A stretch of DNA of 7,690 bases from an uncultured Kiritimatiellota bacterium (GCA_934667295.1 CAKULR010000080.1:1-7690), one strand, 5' to 3'. Positions 1-6,629 are shown, counted from the stretch's first letter. The notes: generated by a model from the letters alone, not told the origin. A program made the numbers and translations.

Positions 1-85
1 AACGGGAGGAGGCCGCAAGGACGGCCAGCTGCCCTCCGAACAGGGCCAGCAGGGCCACGGACAAGACGCACAGGCTTCTCTTCAT
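1..85 (-). CDS. N-terminus of an exported protein (partial, runs off window start)
   Basis: Only the first 28 codons are in the window. They read MKRSLCVLSVALLALFGGQL followed by AVLAASSR. This is a classic Sec signal peptide: positive charges at K2 and R3, a hydrophobic core over about residues 5-22, and a small-residue cleavage region near VLA-A. There is no cysteine in a lipobox position, so it does not look like a lipoprotein. The ATG shares four bases (ATGA) with the stop codon of the upstream 1308-residue exported protein, and a purine-rich Shine-Dalgarno lies inside the end of that gene. The two are therefore very likely co-transcribed and translationally coupled. The mature function cannot be judged from this fragment; it may be a partner of the upstream secreted protein. 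Confidence 0.8.
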   Translation of the reverse strand, partial: MKRSLCVLSVALLALFGGQLAVLAASSR

Positions 86-3000
86 TGCGCAATCCCCCTT
101 CCATTCCAGACGGCCTGGAGGAACTGACAGGGATTCGTCACCTCCGGCGGCACGAAGAAGCGATAGTAGCAGTCACCGATCTCATTGAAGCTGGAAGCCG
201 AGATGACGAGTTCGCCGGAACCGTCCGCGAAGCAGACCCCCGACTGGGTCCGCATCTTCAGGACAACGTCGGAGGGGATGTCGAACCCGGAAACCCGGTT
301 CAGCACGACCAGCGTCCCGTCCGCCTGGCGGCGGCTGGCGTGGTAGACGCCGTCGAGCGTGTAGTAGGCCGTGAAGCCGGCGACGGGGCTGCTGCACAGG
401 ACGGACGCATCGGGGTTGTCGATGCGGACCGCCACGGTCCGCGCGCCCTGGTAGACGGGGCAGTCCAGCGCGAGGCGCACACCGCCCCCGGCGTCATCGG
501 AGACGTCGAAGCCAAGATCGTCGTCCACTTGGAAGGAAACCCCGTCACGGGGAAGTTCCGGCAGGACGAGCGAACTGATCTTGCCCTTCCAGGCGGGCAG
601 ATGGTCCGGCATCGTCCCAGCGATCGCGGTGACGGCCATCGGCGCGTTCCGCAGGGGCGCACCGGCGGCGTCGCACGGCATGAGGCGGTAGACGCCCGCA
701 TGCGGAAAATGGAACACAAGCCGGTCCTCGACCGTGAAAAGACCGTTCGTCGCGCCCATGGCCTGGACGGCGGCGGCCCCTGCGAGCAGCAGCGCATCGC
801 CGACGCGGAGCGTCATGTCCGGCTCAGTTGCCAGGTCTACCGCCGTCCATTCAATCTGGACCTCCTCCGTCCGTCCGCCGTTCTCGAACGAGCACGGAAC
901 CGAGACGGGCCCCTCGTCCGAGAGGGCGACGTTCGTCCACCAGCCACGGTCGGGAAGCGGCCGGACGGTGCCGCCCGTAACCCGGACGAGTCCCGGGAAG
1001 ACGGCCCGGCCGGTCAGGCAGAACGGCGACACCTTCGAGGAGACGGGACCCCGGCGGTCGGGCCGCGACCACGCCAGGTGCGTGGCAACCCAGTCGGGCA
1101 CGCCGTCGCCGTCGGAATCCGGCCCCAGGGGAAGATCCACCTCCACCTCGAAGACGCGGAAGGAGAAGCCGTTCACCACGTTGCGGAAGTCAAGCGACAC
1201 GGCATGCCGTCCGGCCTCCAGCCAGGGCGTGTAGAAGCATGCGGACGACGGCGTCTCCGAAAAGGCGGCCAGGTTGGCCGTGCCGATCTCAACGCCGTCC
1301 ACGAGACAGCGCACGACGGCATCGCCGGACATCTCGCCGACGCCCCTCATCCGGACCCGGTAGACCCCGCCCCGGACACGCGCCAAACCGTTCGGGAAAT
1401 CGCCGCGGCCGGCCCGCCCGACGAGCTGGAGTTCGTCCGCGCGCCGCACCCAGTCGCCCGCCCCGCCCGTCGCGTCCTTCGGCGCGAGCCGCCCGACGGA
1501 GCGCACGGTGCCATCGAAGTCGGCGGCGAGCGGGTCGCTGAAGCGCGCGTTGATCTCCTCGCCGTCCGGCACGCCGTCGCCGTCCGTGTCGGCGACGCGG
1601 ATGTCCGTCCCCGCCTCGTACTCCTGCCGGTTCGTCGCGCCGTCGCCGTCAAGGTCATGGCCGCCGTCCACCCTGAGCAGCGGATTCAGCCCGTGCGCGA
1701 CCTCCCAGTCGTCGGGAATCCCGTCGCCGTCCGTGTCGGCACGGTGGGGGTGGGTGCCATGCGAGAACTCCTCACGGTTCGTCAGGCCGTCGCCGTCGGG
1801 ATCAAGGGAGGCGTCCGACGGGTCGAACGGGTTGAGCCCGAAGTTGCGCTCCCACCAGTCCGTCATGCCGTCGCCGTCCGTGTCGGCCGTCGCCGAAGGG
1901 CCGAGCGTCCGGAAGAAGCGCGTCGGCGGCACGGGCGAGAACGACCAGTCGCCCGGCTTCCGCCATTTCAGCCAGAGTTCCGCCACCCCCCATTTCTGGA
2001 AATACTCCACGCGCACGCGATGGAACCCGGCGCCGAGCGCGCAGAGGGCGTTGCGCGCCGTGAGGATCTGCCCCGTGGGTGCGTCGATCACCGTCTCGCC
2101 GTCGAGGATCAGGCGGGAACCGTCGTCCGAACCCAGGGAGAACTCGTATTCGCCGGGCTCGCGGACGAGCAGCCAGCCCTCGTAGGCGGAGGCGTAGTTG
2201 TACACGGCGTCCGCCGGCCACTGCGTCAGCCCCCTCAGCCCGATGGGACGCGACACGTCGTTCTCGACGCACGCCACCAGGGCCGAGGCAGGCGGCATTT
2301 CGGGAATCCGCACGGGCGGTTCGGCCGGGCGGTAGTAGAAGGCGTCCAGCCCGTAGGCGTAGCCCTCCTCCGGCATGGAAACGACGGACACGCAGCCCGT
2401 GGCGGCGGACGTCAGCCCGGCGGCGTTGCGGGCCACGGCGACCACCTGCCGGGGCCCCGCCGGAACCGACGGCCACAGGACCGTGTGGGGCGCGTTCGTG
2501 CTGCTCGCGATGAGGTTCGTGCCGCCCTCCAGGAAATCGACCCGCACGACGCCCGAACCGAAATCCCAGGCCTCGACCTCCAGCGGCACGATGTTGCCGG
2601 GGGCGTAGGTCGCCGTGGGCCCCGTCCAGACCACGTTCGGCGGGAACGCCTCCTCCTCGACGAGGTGGGCGAAGTTCGCATGCGGCACGACGGCGCGCGC
2701 GCCGTCCGGCGGTGTCCATTCGAGAACCCACCCGGCGTCGGCCCAGCCCTCGAAGTAGGCGAGCGCGACGGGATGCCATCCGGCGGCCAGCTCGACGGTC
2801 GCCGACCGCCACCGGAAGACATGCGCGCCGCTGTCGTCCAGGATCCGCCGTCCGTCGATCTCCAGGTAGGAACCGTCGTCCGAGGCCATGTGGAACACGT
2901 ACGTGCCGGGCACGTCGATGCGCAGCCATCCCCCGAGCGAAAGCGCGAAGTTGTCCGTGTAGCGGGGACCAAACCCCGCCCACGGTTCACGGGAGACGGG

Positions 3001-4008
3001 AAAGTCGACGTCCATGTCGAAGACGAAGCAGTCGCGTGGCGGCACCGGGTCCATGCACGCGAACGACGAGATGCCGGAACTGAAGAACCAGCCGCGCGCG
3101 ACCAGCCCCGGGCGCGCCCGCCGGGGATCGAGGTCGAATGCATGCGGGTCGAGGCCCTGCCGGTACTCGAACAGGTTGTCCAGCCCGTCCCCGTCGGGAT
3201 CGGCGGAGGCGTCCGCCGATGAAAGGGGATCCAGTCCGTGCGCGACTTCCCAGACATCGGGGATCCCGTCGCCGTCCGTGTCGTCCGCGGCGTCCTTTGC
3301 CAGGTAGAACCGCGTACCGCCCACGGGCGGCAGGGGGCCCGTCCAGGAGGCGGTGCCGTCGGCGGGCTGCAGAACGGCCTCCAGCGTCCACCCCTCCGCC
3401 GCCACGGCGCCGTCCCGGCTGAAGAGGACCACCGCGCCGGCGGTACCGTTCGAGACGGCGGCCGACACCCTCTCCGCGTCGACGTCGAAGGACAGGTCGG
3501 CGAAGACGGGCGGCGTGGACGCGGCGGAACGGAACCAGCCGTTCGACGGAACGGCCGATGCGGGCTGCAACCCTCCCAGAACAAGGTCGGTCCTGATTGA
3601 ACCAGGCCTTCGGTCCACGACCAGCTCGTCCCCGGGCGCGAGACGGCCCTCGACGGGCACGGCGTCGTCCGGCGACGCGCCGACCACCAGCCACCCGTCA
3701 AGGCCGTGCCCCGGCAGTTCGAGCTTCCAGAGCGCGACGGGCTCCCCGCCGGCCGGGCGCCACGCCACCACGTCGGAATCGAGGCGGTTGGTCCCGCCGT
3801 CCATCTGCACGGCGAGGGCGGACGCGAAGTCGGGCCGGAACGGGACGAAGCGGTTGGTCACGGCCACGCCGGCGGGGACGCGGGCAAGCCCCGCAAGGCA
3901 TTCCACAACCCCGTCCCCAAGGCCGGACAGGGCTGTACCCACGGCCACCGACACGCAGACGGCGACCCGGAACGTGGAAGACGGCAGAAGATGTTTGAAC
4001 CCGGACAT
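82..4008 (-). CDS. Large exported PA14 / thrombospondin type-3 repeat multidomain protein
   Basis: This is a 1308-residue exported protein. Residues 1-31 form a signal peptide (basic H/K start, hydrophobic VAVCVSVAVGTALSGL). Residues about 55-240 are an unassigned beta-rich region. TSP3 repeats of the form DxDGDGxPDxWE lie at 243-254 and 270-281. A PA14-like domain spans about 299-440 (SDDGS at 376-380). A bacterial Ig-like domain resembling the Big_17 family spans about 457-545 (residues VEAWDFGSGVVRVDFLEGG). A second PA14-like domain spans about 553-695 (SDDGS at 627-631). Five more TSP3 repeats lie at 709-818. Residues 835-960 look like a jelly-roll carbohydrate-binding-type domain, followed by one further TSP3 motif at 964-974. 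Residues 975-1308 are unassigned. PA14 domains are known for glycan binding and TSP3 repeats for calcium binding, so a calcium-stabilised surface or secreted glycan-binding role is inferred. No catalytic motif, LPXTG, PEP-CTERM or C-terminal membrane segment is seen. GGAGG 7 nt upstream fixes the start. Confidence 0.9.
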   Translation of the reverse strand: MSGFKHLLPSSTFRVAVCVSVAVGTALSGLGDGVVECLAGLARVPAGVAVTNRFVPFRPDFASALAVQMDGGTNRLDSDVVAWRPAGGEPVALWKLELPGHGLDGWLVVGASPDDAVPVEGRLAPGDELVVDRRPGSIRTDLVLGGLQPASAVPSNGWFRSAASTPPVFADLSFDVDAERVSAAVSNGTAGAVVLFSRDGAVAAEGWTLEAVLQPADGTASWTGPLPPVGGTRFYLAKDAADDTDGDGIPDVWEVAHGLDPLSSADASADPDGDGLDNLFEYRQGLDPHAFDLDPRRARPGLVARGWFFSSGISSFACMDPVPPRDCFVFDMDVDFPVSREPWAGFGPRYTDNFALSLGGWLRIDVPGTYVFHMASDDGSYLEIDGRRILDDSGAHVFRWRSATVELAAGWHPVALAYFEGWADAGWVLEWTPPDGARAVVPHANFAHLVEEEAFPPNVVWTGPTATYAPGNIVPLEVEAWDFGSGVVRVDFLEGGTNLIASSTNAPHTVLWPSVPAGPRQVVAVARNAAGLTSAATGCVSVVSMPEEGYAYGLDAFYYRPAEPPVRIPEMPPASALVACVENDVSRPIGLRGLTQWPADAVYNYASAYEGWLLVREPGEYEFSLGSDDGSRLILDGETVIDAPTGQILTARNALCALGAGFHRVRVEYFQKWGVAELWLKWRKPGDWSFSPVPPTRFFRTLGPSATADTDGDGMTDWWERNFGLNPFDPSDASLDPDGDGLTNREEFSHGTHPHRADTDGDGIPDDWEVAHGLNPLLRVDGGHDLDGDGATNRQEYEAGTDIRVADTDGDGVPDGEEINARFSDPLAADFDGTVRSVGRLAPKDATGGAGDWVRRADELQLVGRAGRGDFPNGLARVRGGVYRVRMRGVGEMSGDAVVRCLVDGVEIGTANLAAFSETPSSACFYTPWLEAGRHAVSLDFRNVVNGFSFRVFEVEVDLPLGPDSDGDGVPDWVATHLAWSRPDRRGPVSSKVSPFCLTGRAVFPGLVRVTGGTVRPLPDRGWWTNVALSDEGPVSVPCSFENGGRTEEVQIEWTAVDLATEPDMTLRVGDALLLAGAAAVQAMGATNGLFTVEDRLVFHFPHAGVYRLMPCDAAGAPLRNAPMAVTAIAGTMPDHLPAWKGKISSLVLPELPRDGVSFQVDDDLGFDVSDDAGGGVRLALDCPVYQGARTVAVRIDNPDASVLCSSPVAGFTAYYTLDGVYHASRRQADGTLVVLNRVSGFDIPSDVVLKMRTQSGVCFADGSGELVISASSFNEIGDCYYRFFVPPEVTNPCQFLQAVWNGRGIAQ
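94..100 (-). promoter_or_regulatory. Shine-Dalgarno for the downstream exported protein
   Basis: On the minus strand the sequence AAGGGGG sits 8 nt before the ATG at position 85, inside the last codons of the 1308-residue gene. It supports the choice of that ATG and the idea of coupled translation through the ATGA overlap. Confidence 0.55.
1555..1887 (-). repeat. TSP3 calcium-binding repeat block 2 (five units)
   Basis: It encodes residues 708-818 of the 1308-residue protein, with the units DTDGDGMTDWWE, DPDGDGLTNREE, DTDGDGIPDDWE, DLDGDGATNRQE and DTDGDGVPDGEE. Units ending in PD/TD alternate with units ending in TN, a pairing common in these arrays. A 17-base DNA word, CGTCGCCGTCCGTGTCG on the plus strand, occurs at 1575-1591, 1722-1738 and 1869-1885 here, and again at 3267-3283 in block 1. 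Confidence 0.88.
3139..3282 (-). repeat. TSP3 calcium-binding repeat block 1
   Basis: It encodes residues 243-290 of the 1308-residue protein, with two units: DTDGDGIPDVWE and DPDGDGLDNLFE. Each has the aspartate ladder (DxDxDG) that coordinates calcium in the thrombospondin type-3 family. The first unit and its VAHGLDPL tail are nearly copied in block 2 (residues 758-777). Confidence 0.85.
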
Positions 4009-4015
4009 GCATGCA

Positions 4016-4020
4016 CCTCC
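4016..4020 (-). promoter_or_regulatory. Strong Shine-Dalgarno of the PA14/TSP3 gene
   Basis: GGAGG on the minus strand, 7 nt before the ATG at 4008. It decides between this ATG and an out-of-frame ATG four bases upstream (at 4012). Confidence 0.8.
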
Positions 4021-4035
4021 TCGCTTGACAAGGAG

Positions 4036-4064
4036 ATGCTAGCATAAGGGAACGGAATGCGCAA
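4036..4064 (-). promoter_or_regulatory. Candidate promoter of the PA14/TSP3 gene, with a 10-bp palindrome at the -10
   Basis: Reading the minus strand, TTGCGC (4064-4059) is followed by a 17-bp spacer and TAGCAT (4041-4036), preceded by TGC, which makes an extended -10. Transcription would begin near 4029, leaving a short leader of about 20 nt that holds the GGAGG ribosome binding site. The -10 lies inside a perfect 10-bp palindrome, ATGCTAGCAT (4036-4045), which might serve as a small operator. The element lies wholly in the 77-bp gap after the helicase stop codon. The call rests on sequence match alone. Confidence 0.45.
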
Positions 4065-4085
4065 TCCTGAAAATGAAAAAACTTT

Positions 4086-6467
4086 TTAGGGGGCGAGGAA
4101 AGCGCGGACGCGGGCGAGGAGGTCCGGTTCGGACGAGACCGTGTGGACGGAGGCGGGGACCGACTTGCGGAAAAGCGCGCCGTAGTTCTTCGAGACGATG
4201 CGCGGGTCGGAGACGACCACGACCCCACGGTCCCGCTTCGTCCGCACGAGCCGCCCGAACCCCTGCCGGAACCGCAGCTGCGCCTCCGGCAGCATGTAGT
4301 CGCGGAACGGCTTTCCGCCCTCCTCCGTGATGCGGTCGCACCGCGCCTCCACGATCGGCTCGCCCGCCTGGGGGAACGGCAGGCGCGCGAGCACCACGCA
4401 GCTGCGCGCCGCGCCCGGCACGTCCACCCCTTCCCAGAAGCTCTGCGCGCCGAAGAGGACGACGGGGCGCGCCGGGGCGGGTTGCCGGAGGGCCGACACC
4501 ATCGCTTCGCGCGACACGCCCTCGCCCTGCACGAGGAGGTCGATGCCGGCGGCGTCCAGCAGCGGACGGGCCGCCTCGGCGACGGCGCGCATCATCTCGT
4601 AGGCCGTGAAGAGGACGAGCCCCCTTCCCGCCGTGGCGTCGAACAGGTCGCGCAGGAACGCCGCCAGCTTCTCCGCGTAGGCGCGCGGCTGCACCGCCGG
4701 GTCCGGCAGGAAGTCCGGCGCGAGCGCGAGCGCCTGGCGAAAGTAGTCGAACGGGGAGGCCGCGACGAGCGTCTTCACGCGCGCGGGCTCCAGCAGCGCC
4801 ACCCCGAGCTTGCGCGCCATGTAGTCGAAGCGGTCCCCCGCGCGCAGCGTCGCGGAGCAGAGGATGACCGAATCCTTCGCGTCGTAGAAGTAGCGCTTCA
4901 TCTCCGCCGCGACGGAAAGCGGCGCCGCGACGAGGCGCACCTCGTCCTGCGCGCGGAACCGGCGGCCCGTCCCCCCGCACCGCTCCGCCCAGTAGACCCG
5001 TTCCGGATCGCTCGCCTTCAGCACGAACCTGCTCTCCAGGATGAACGCGGTGAATGTCGCCGCGAGGCCCTGCACCTGCGCGACGAGGTCGCCGCAGACG
5101 TGGACGTCGCTTCCCGCGTCCACCCTTTGCAGGATGCCCCCGAGATCGACAAGGAGGGCCTGCAGACGCGCCAGCGCGTCCTCGAAGCGGGTCCCCACCT
5201 CCGCGAGGTCGGCCTCGTTCCACTGCGCGGGCGTGTAGTCCGCGAACAGCCCGTGCAGCGAATACTGGCGCGTGGCGGCGGCCCCCACCGCCGCGCCCGG
5301 CACGCAGCGGATGCGGATGATCGGCGCCTCGGGCGCGGGCGCGAAGAGGCGGCGCAGCACCTCGAAGAGCGCGTCGCCCTCGGTCTTCACGAACGCGGTC
5401 TGCACGTGGGCGCGCGCGAGCAGTTCGCGCACCTCCTCCGCCTCGCCCTTCACGGAGAAGACGCCCCTCTGGAGCAGGCGGTCGATCGACCCCAGCACGC
5501 CGCGCGTGCGGCCCGGACCGCGCCGCGACTTCGACGGACGCGCCAGCTTCCCCAGCAGCTGCTGGAGGGCGGGGCGCGACAGCTCGTACGAGAAGAAGTC
5601 CGTCGCGATGTCCTCCAGGTTGTGCGCCTCGTCGAAAACGAGCCGCCCGTAGGCGGGCAGGATGCCGCTCCCCGGGTTCGTCGCCTCCGCCAGGACGAGC
5701 GCGTGGTTCACCACCACCACGTGCGCCCGGAGCGCGCGTGCGCGCGCCTTCGCGACGAAGCACTTCGAGCGGAACGGACACGCCCGGCCCGCGCAGTCCT
5801 CGGGCGGACACGCCAGATGGGGCCGCAGCAGCTCGTCCCCCAGGTCGTCCAGATCCCCGTCCGGCGTGCGGTGCAGCCATTCGACAAGGTGCGCGAACGC
5901 CGTCCGCTCGTCCTCCGCGAGCGTCCAGTAGCCGCCCTGCATGTACTCGCCGAGCATCCGCAGGCAAAGGTAGTTGGAACGGCCCTTGAGCAGCGTCGCG
6001 CGGAACTTCGGCGCCTCGTCCCCCAGCGTCTTCGCCGCGCGCGGCAGGTCACTTGAGATGAGCTGGCTCTGCAGGTTGCGCGTCGCGGTGGAGAGAACGA
6101 CGGGGGTGTCGTTGAGGAAGCTCCACTGCACGGCGGGCACGAGGTAGGCGAGGGACTTGCCGACGCCCGTCCCGGCCTCCACCATCAGGTGCTCGCGTCC
6201 GTTGAACGCCCGCGTGACCGCGCGCGCCATGTCGAGCTGGCCGGGACGCGACTCGTAGCCCGCCATCGCCCCGAGCGTCCCGCCCGCCTCCAGATGCGCG
6301 GCGACCCGCTCCACGTCGAGCGGCGTACAGTCCTCATGCGTGGGCAGACGGCACTTCGGCCCGCCCGCCGGGAGGTCGGGCAGGAAGTCCGCCCAGTTCG
6401 GGTCGTCCATGAAATATGCCGGATCGGCGCCCGGGTCGCCCTCCGGCCTGTTCTTCGGCTCTGACAT
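4086..6467 (-). CDS. dinG: DinG/XPD-family superfamily 2 ATP-dependent DNA helicase with FeS cluster
   Basis: It encodes 793 residues from the chosen ATG (MSEPKNRPEG...). Helicase features in order: a Q-motif-like region at 71-80 (YESRPGQLDM), Walker A EAGTGVGKS at 97-105, motif Ia around VVLSTATRNLQ (123-133), motif II DEAH at 279-282, motif III LCSAT at 536-540, motif V around FWEGVDVPG (677-685), and motif VI QGFGRLVR at 735-742. Cysteines C168, C225, C230 and C236 match the 4Fe-4S ligands of DinG, including the CX4CX5C spacing; C220 is an extra. Family members are 5'-3' helicases that unwind D-loops, R-loops and forked DNA in repair and replication restart. An N-terminal extension of about 65 residues precedes the helicase core, and no exonuclease domain is fused. 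The frame stays open upstream to 6602, but that part only translates an intergenic repeat. No Shine-Dalgarno is seen; a TATAAT box lies 6 nt before the ATG. YoaA-like naming is the main alternative. Confidence 0.93.
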   Translation of the reverse strand: MSEPKNRPEGDPGADPAYFMDDPNWADFLPDLPAGGPKCRLPTHEDCTPLDVERVAAHLEAGGTLGAMAGYESRPGQLDMARAVTRAFNGREHLMVEAGTGVGKSLAYLVPAVQWSFLNDTPVVLSTATRNLQSQLISSDLPRAAKTLGDEAPKFRATLLKGRSNYLCLRMLGEYMQGGYWTLAEDERTAFAHLVEWLHRTPDGDLDDLGDELLRPHLACPPEDCAGRACPFRSKCFVAKARARALRAHVVVVNHALVLAEATNPGSGILPAYGRLVFDEAHNLEDIATDFFSYELSRPALQQLLGKLARPSKSRRGPGRTRGVLGSIDRLLQRGVFSVKGEAEEVRELLARAHVQTAFVKTEGDALFEVLRRLFAPAPEAPIIRIRCVPGAAVGAAATRQYSLHGLFADYTPAQWNEADLAEVGTRFEDALARLQALLVDLGGILQRVDAGSDVHVCGDLVAQVQGLAATFTAFILESRFVLKASDPERVYWAERCGGTGRRFRAQDEVRLVAAPLSVAAEMKRYFYDAKDSVILCSATLRAGDRFDYMARKLGVALLEPARVKTLVAASPFDYFRQALALAPDFLPDPAVQPRAYAEKLAAFLRDLFDATAGRGLVLFTAYEMMRAVAEAARPLLDAAGIDLLVQGEGVSREAMVSALRQPAPARPVVLFGAQSFWEGVDVPGAARSCVVLARLPFPQAGEPIVEARCDRITEEGGKPFRDYMLPEAQLRFRQGFGRLVRTKRDRGVVVVSDPRIVSKNYGALFRKSVPASVHTVSSEPDLLARVRAFLAP

Positions 6468-6473
6468 GCCCGT

Positions 6474-6482
6474 ATTATAGCA
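6474..6482 (-). promoter_or_regulatory. Extended -10 promoter box directly before the helicase start
   Basis: On the minus strand TGC-TATAAT gives a perfect -10 hexamer with the extended TGn. It ends 6 nt before the helicase ATG at 6467, so transcription should start at or within a base or two of the A of ATG, giving a leaderless mRNA. No recognisable -35 lies 16-18 bp upstream; that position falls in the outer end of the inverted repeat (CCCTAC region). An alternative is that translation begins at the next in-frame ATG (6410, MDDPNW), which also lacks a clear Shine-Dalgarno. Confidence 0.6.
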
Positions 6483-6629
6483 TGTCCGCGCCCATGGTAG
6501 GGGCCGACGTCCCCGGCGCGCCGCGTCCACGGGGATGCACATGGGACATGACCGGGGACGCCATCGGGCACGCGGGCCGCCGGGGACGTCGGCCCCTACC
6601 ATGTCCCACGCCCATGTCCGTACCCATGG
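6481..6629. repeat. CATG-headed direct repeats flanking the inverted repeat
   Basis: A 17-base word at 6481-6497 (CATGTCCGCGCCCATGG) recurs at 6613-6629 (CATGTCCGTACCCATGG) with two differences. A related unit, CATGTCCCACGCC, begins at 6600 and overlaps the end of the right arm. On the right side CATG occurs at 6600, 6613 and 6625, a 12-13 base spacing; on the left at 6481 and 6493, 12 bases apart. This may be a degenerate short tandem repeat interrupted by the inverted repeat, or duplicated flanks of an insertion. Confidence 0.55.
6493..6603. repeat. Intergenic inverted repeat (REP/BIME- or MITE-like element)
   Basis: A perfect 26-bp inverted repeat has arms at 6493-6518 (starting CATGGTAGGGGCCGACGTCC) and 6578-6603. 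After two mismatches the arms pair for six more bases (6521-6526 with 6570-6575), so 32 of 34 positions match around a 43-nt loop. Each arm also has internal symmetry (GGGG CCGACGT CCCC) that could fold by itself. Because of this symmetry the arms read MVGADVPG on both strands. No transposase or RAYT gene is in the window. It lies between the LRR gene's stop and the helicase promoter. No T-run follows either arm, so it is not a standard terminator. Confidence 0.85.

Noticed and set aside
85..3222. A 1045-codon open frame on the plus strand opposite the PA14/TSP3 gene
   Set aside because: It is the antisense shadow of a GC-rich gene. Its translation is rich in R, P, V, H and G with no domain, whereas the minus frame has a signal peptide, PA14 and TSP3 motifs and a strong ribosome binding site.
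4065..4090. A/T-rich imperfect hairpin (CCTGAAAA ... TTTTTAGG) just after the helicase stop codon, as a possible terminator
   Set aside because: The stem is weak and A/T-based with a G-T pair, and no T-run follows on the minus strand. It may only be the A/T-rich upstream part of the next promoter.
4039..5967. A 642-codon minus-strand frame overlapping the helicase
   Set aside because: It is an out-of-frame shadow dominated by R, G and A, with no helicase motifs and no ribosome binding site.
4143..6056. A 637-codon open frame on the plus strand opposite the helicase
   Set aside because: It is low-complexity R/H/E/V-rich sequence, typical of an antisense shadow; the minus strand encodes every helicase motif.
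6493..6603. The inverted repeat read as an intrinsic terminator of the LRR gene
   Set aside because: The loop is 43 nt or more and no T-run follows the arm in the direction of transcription. The next T/A-rich bases are the helicase -10 box.
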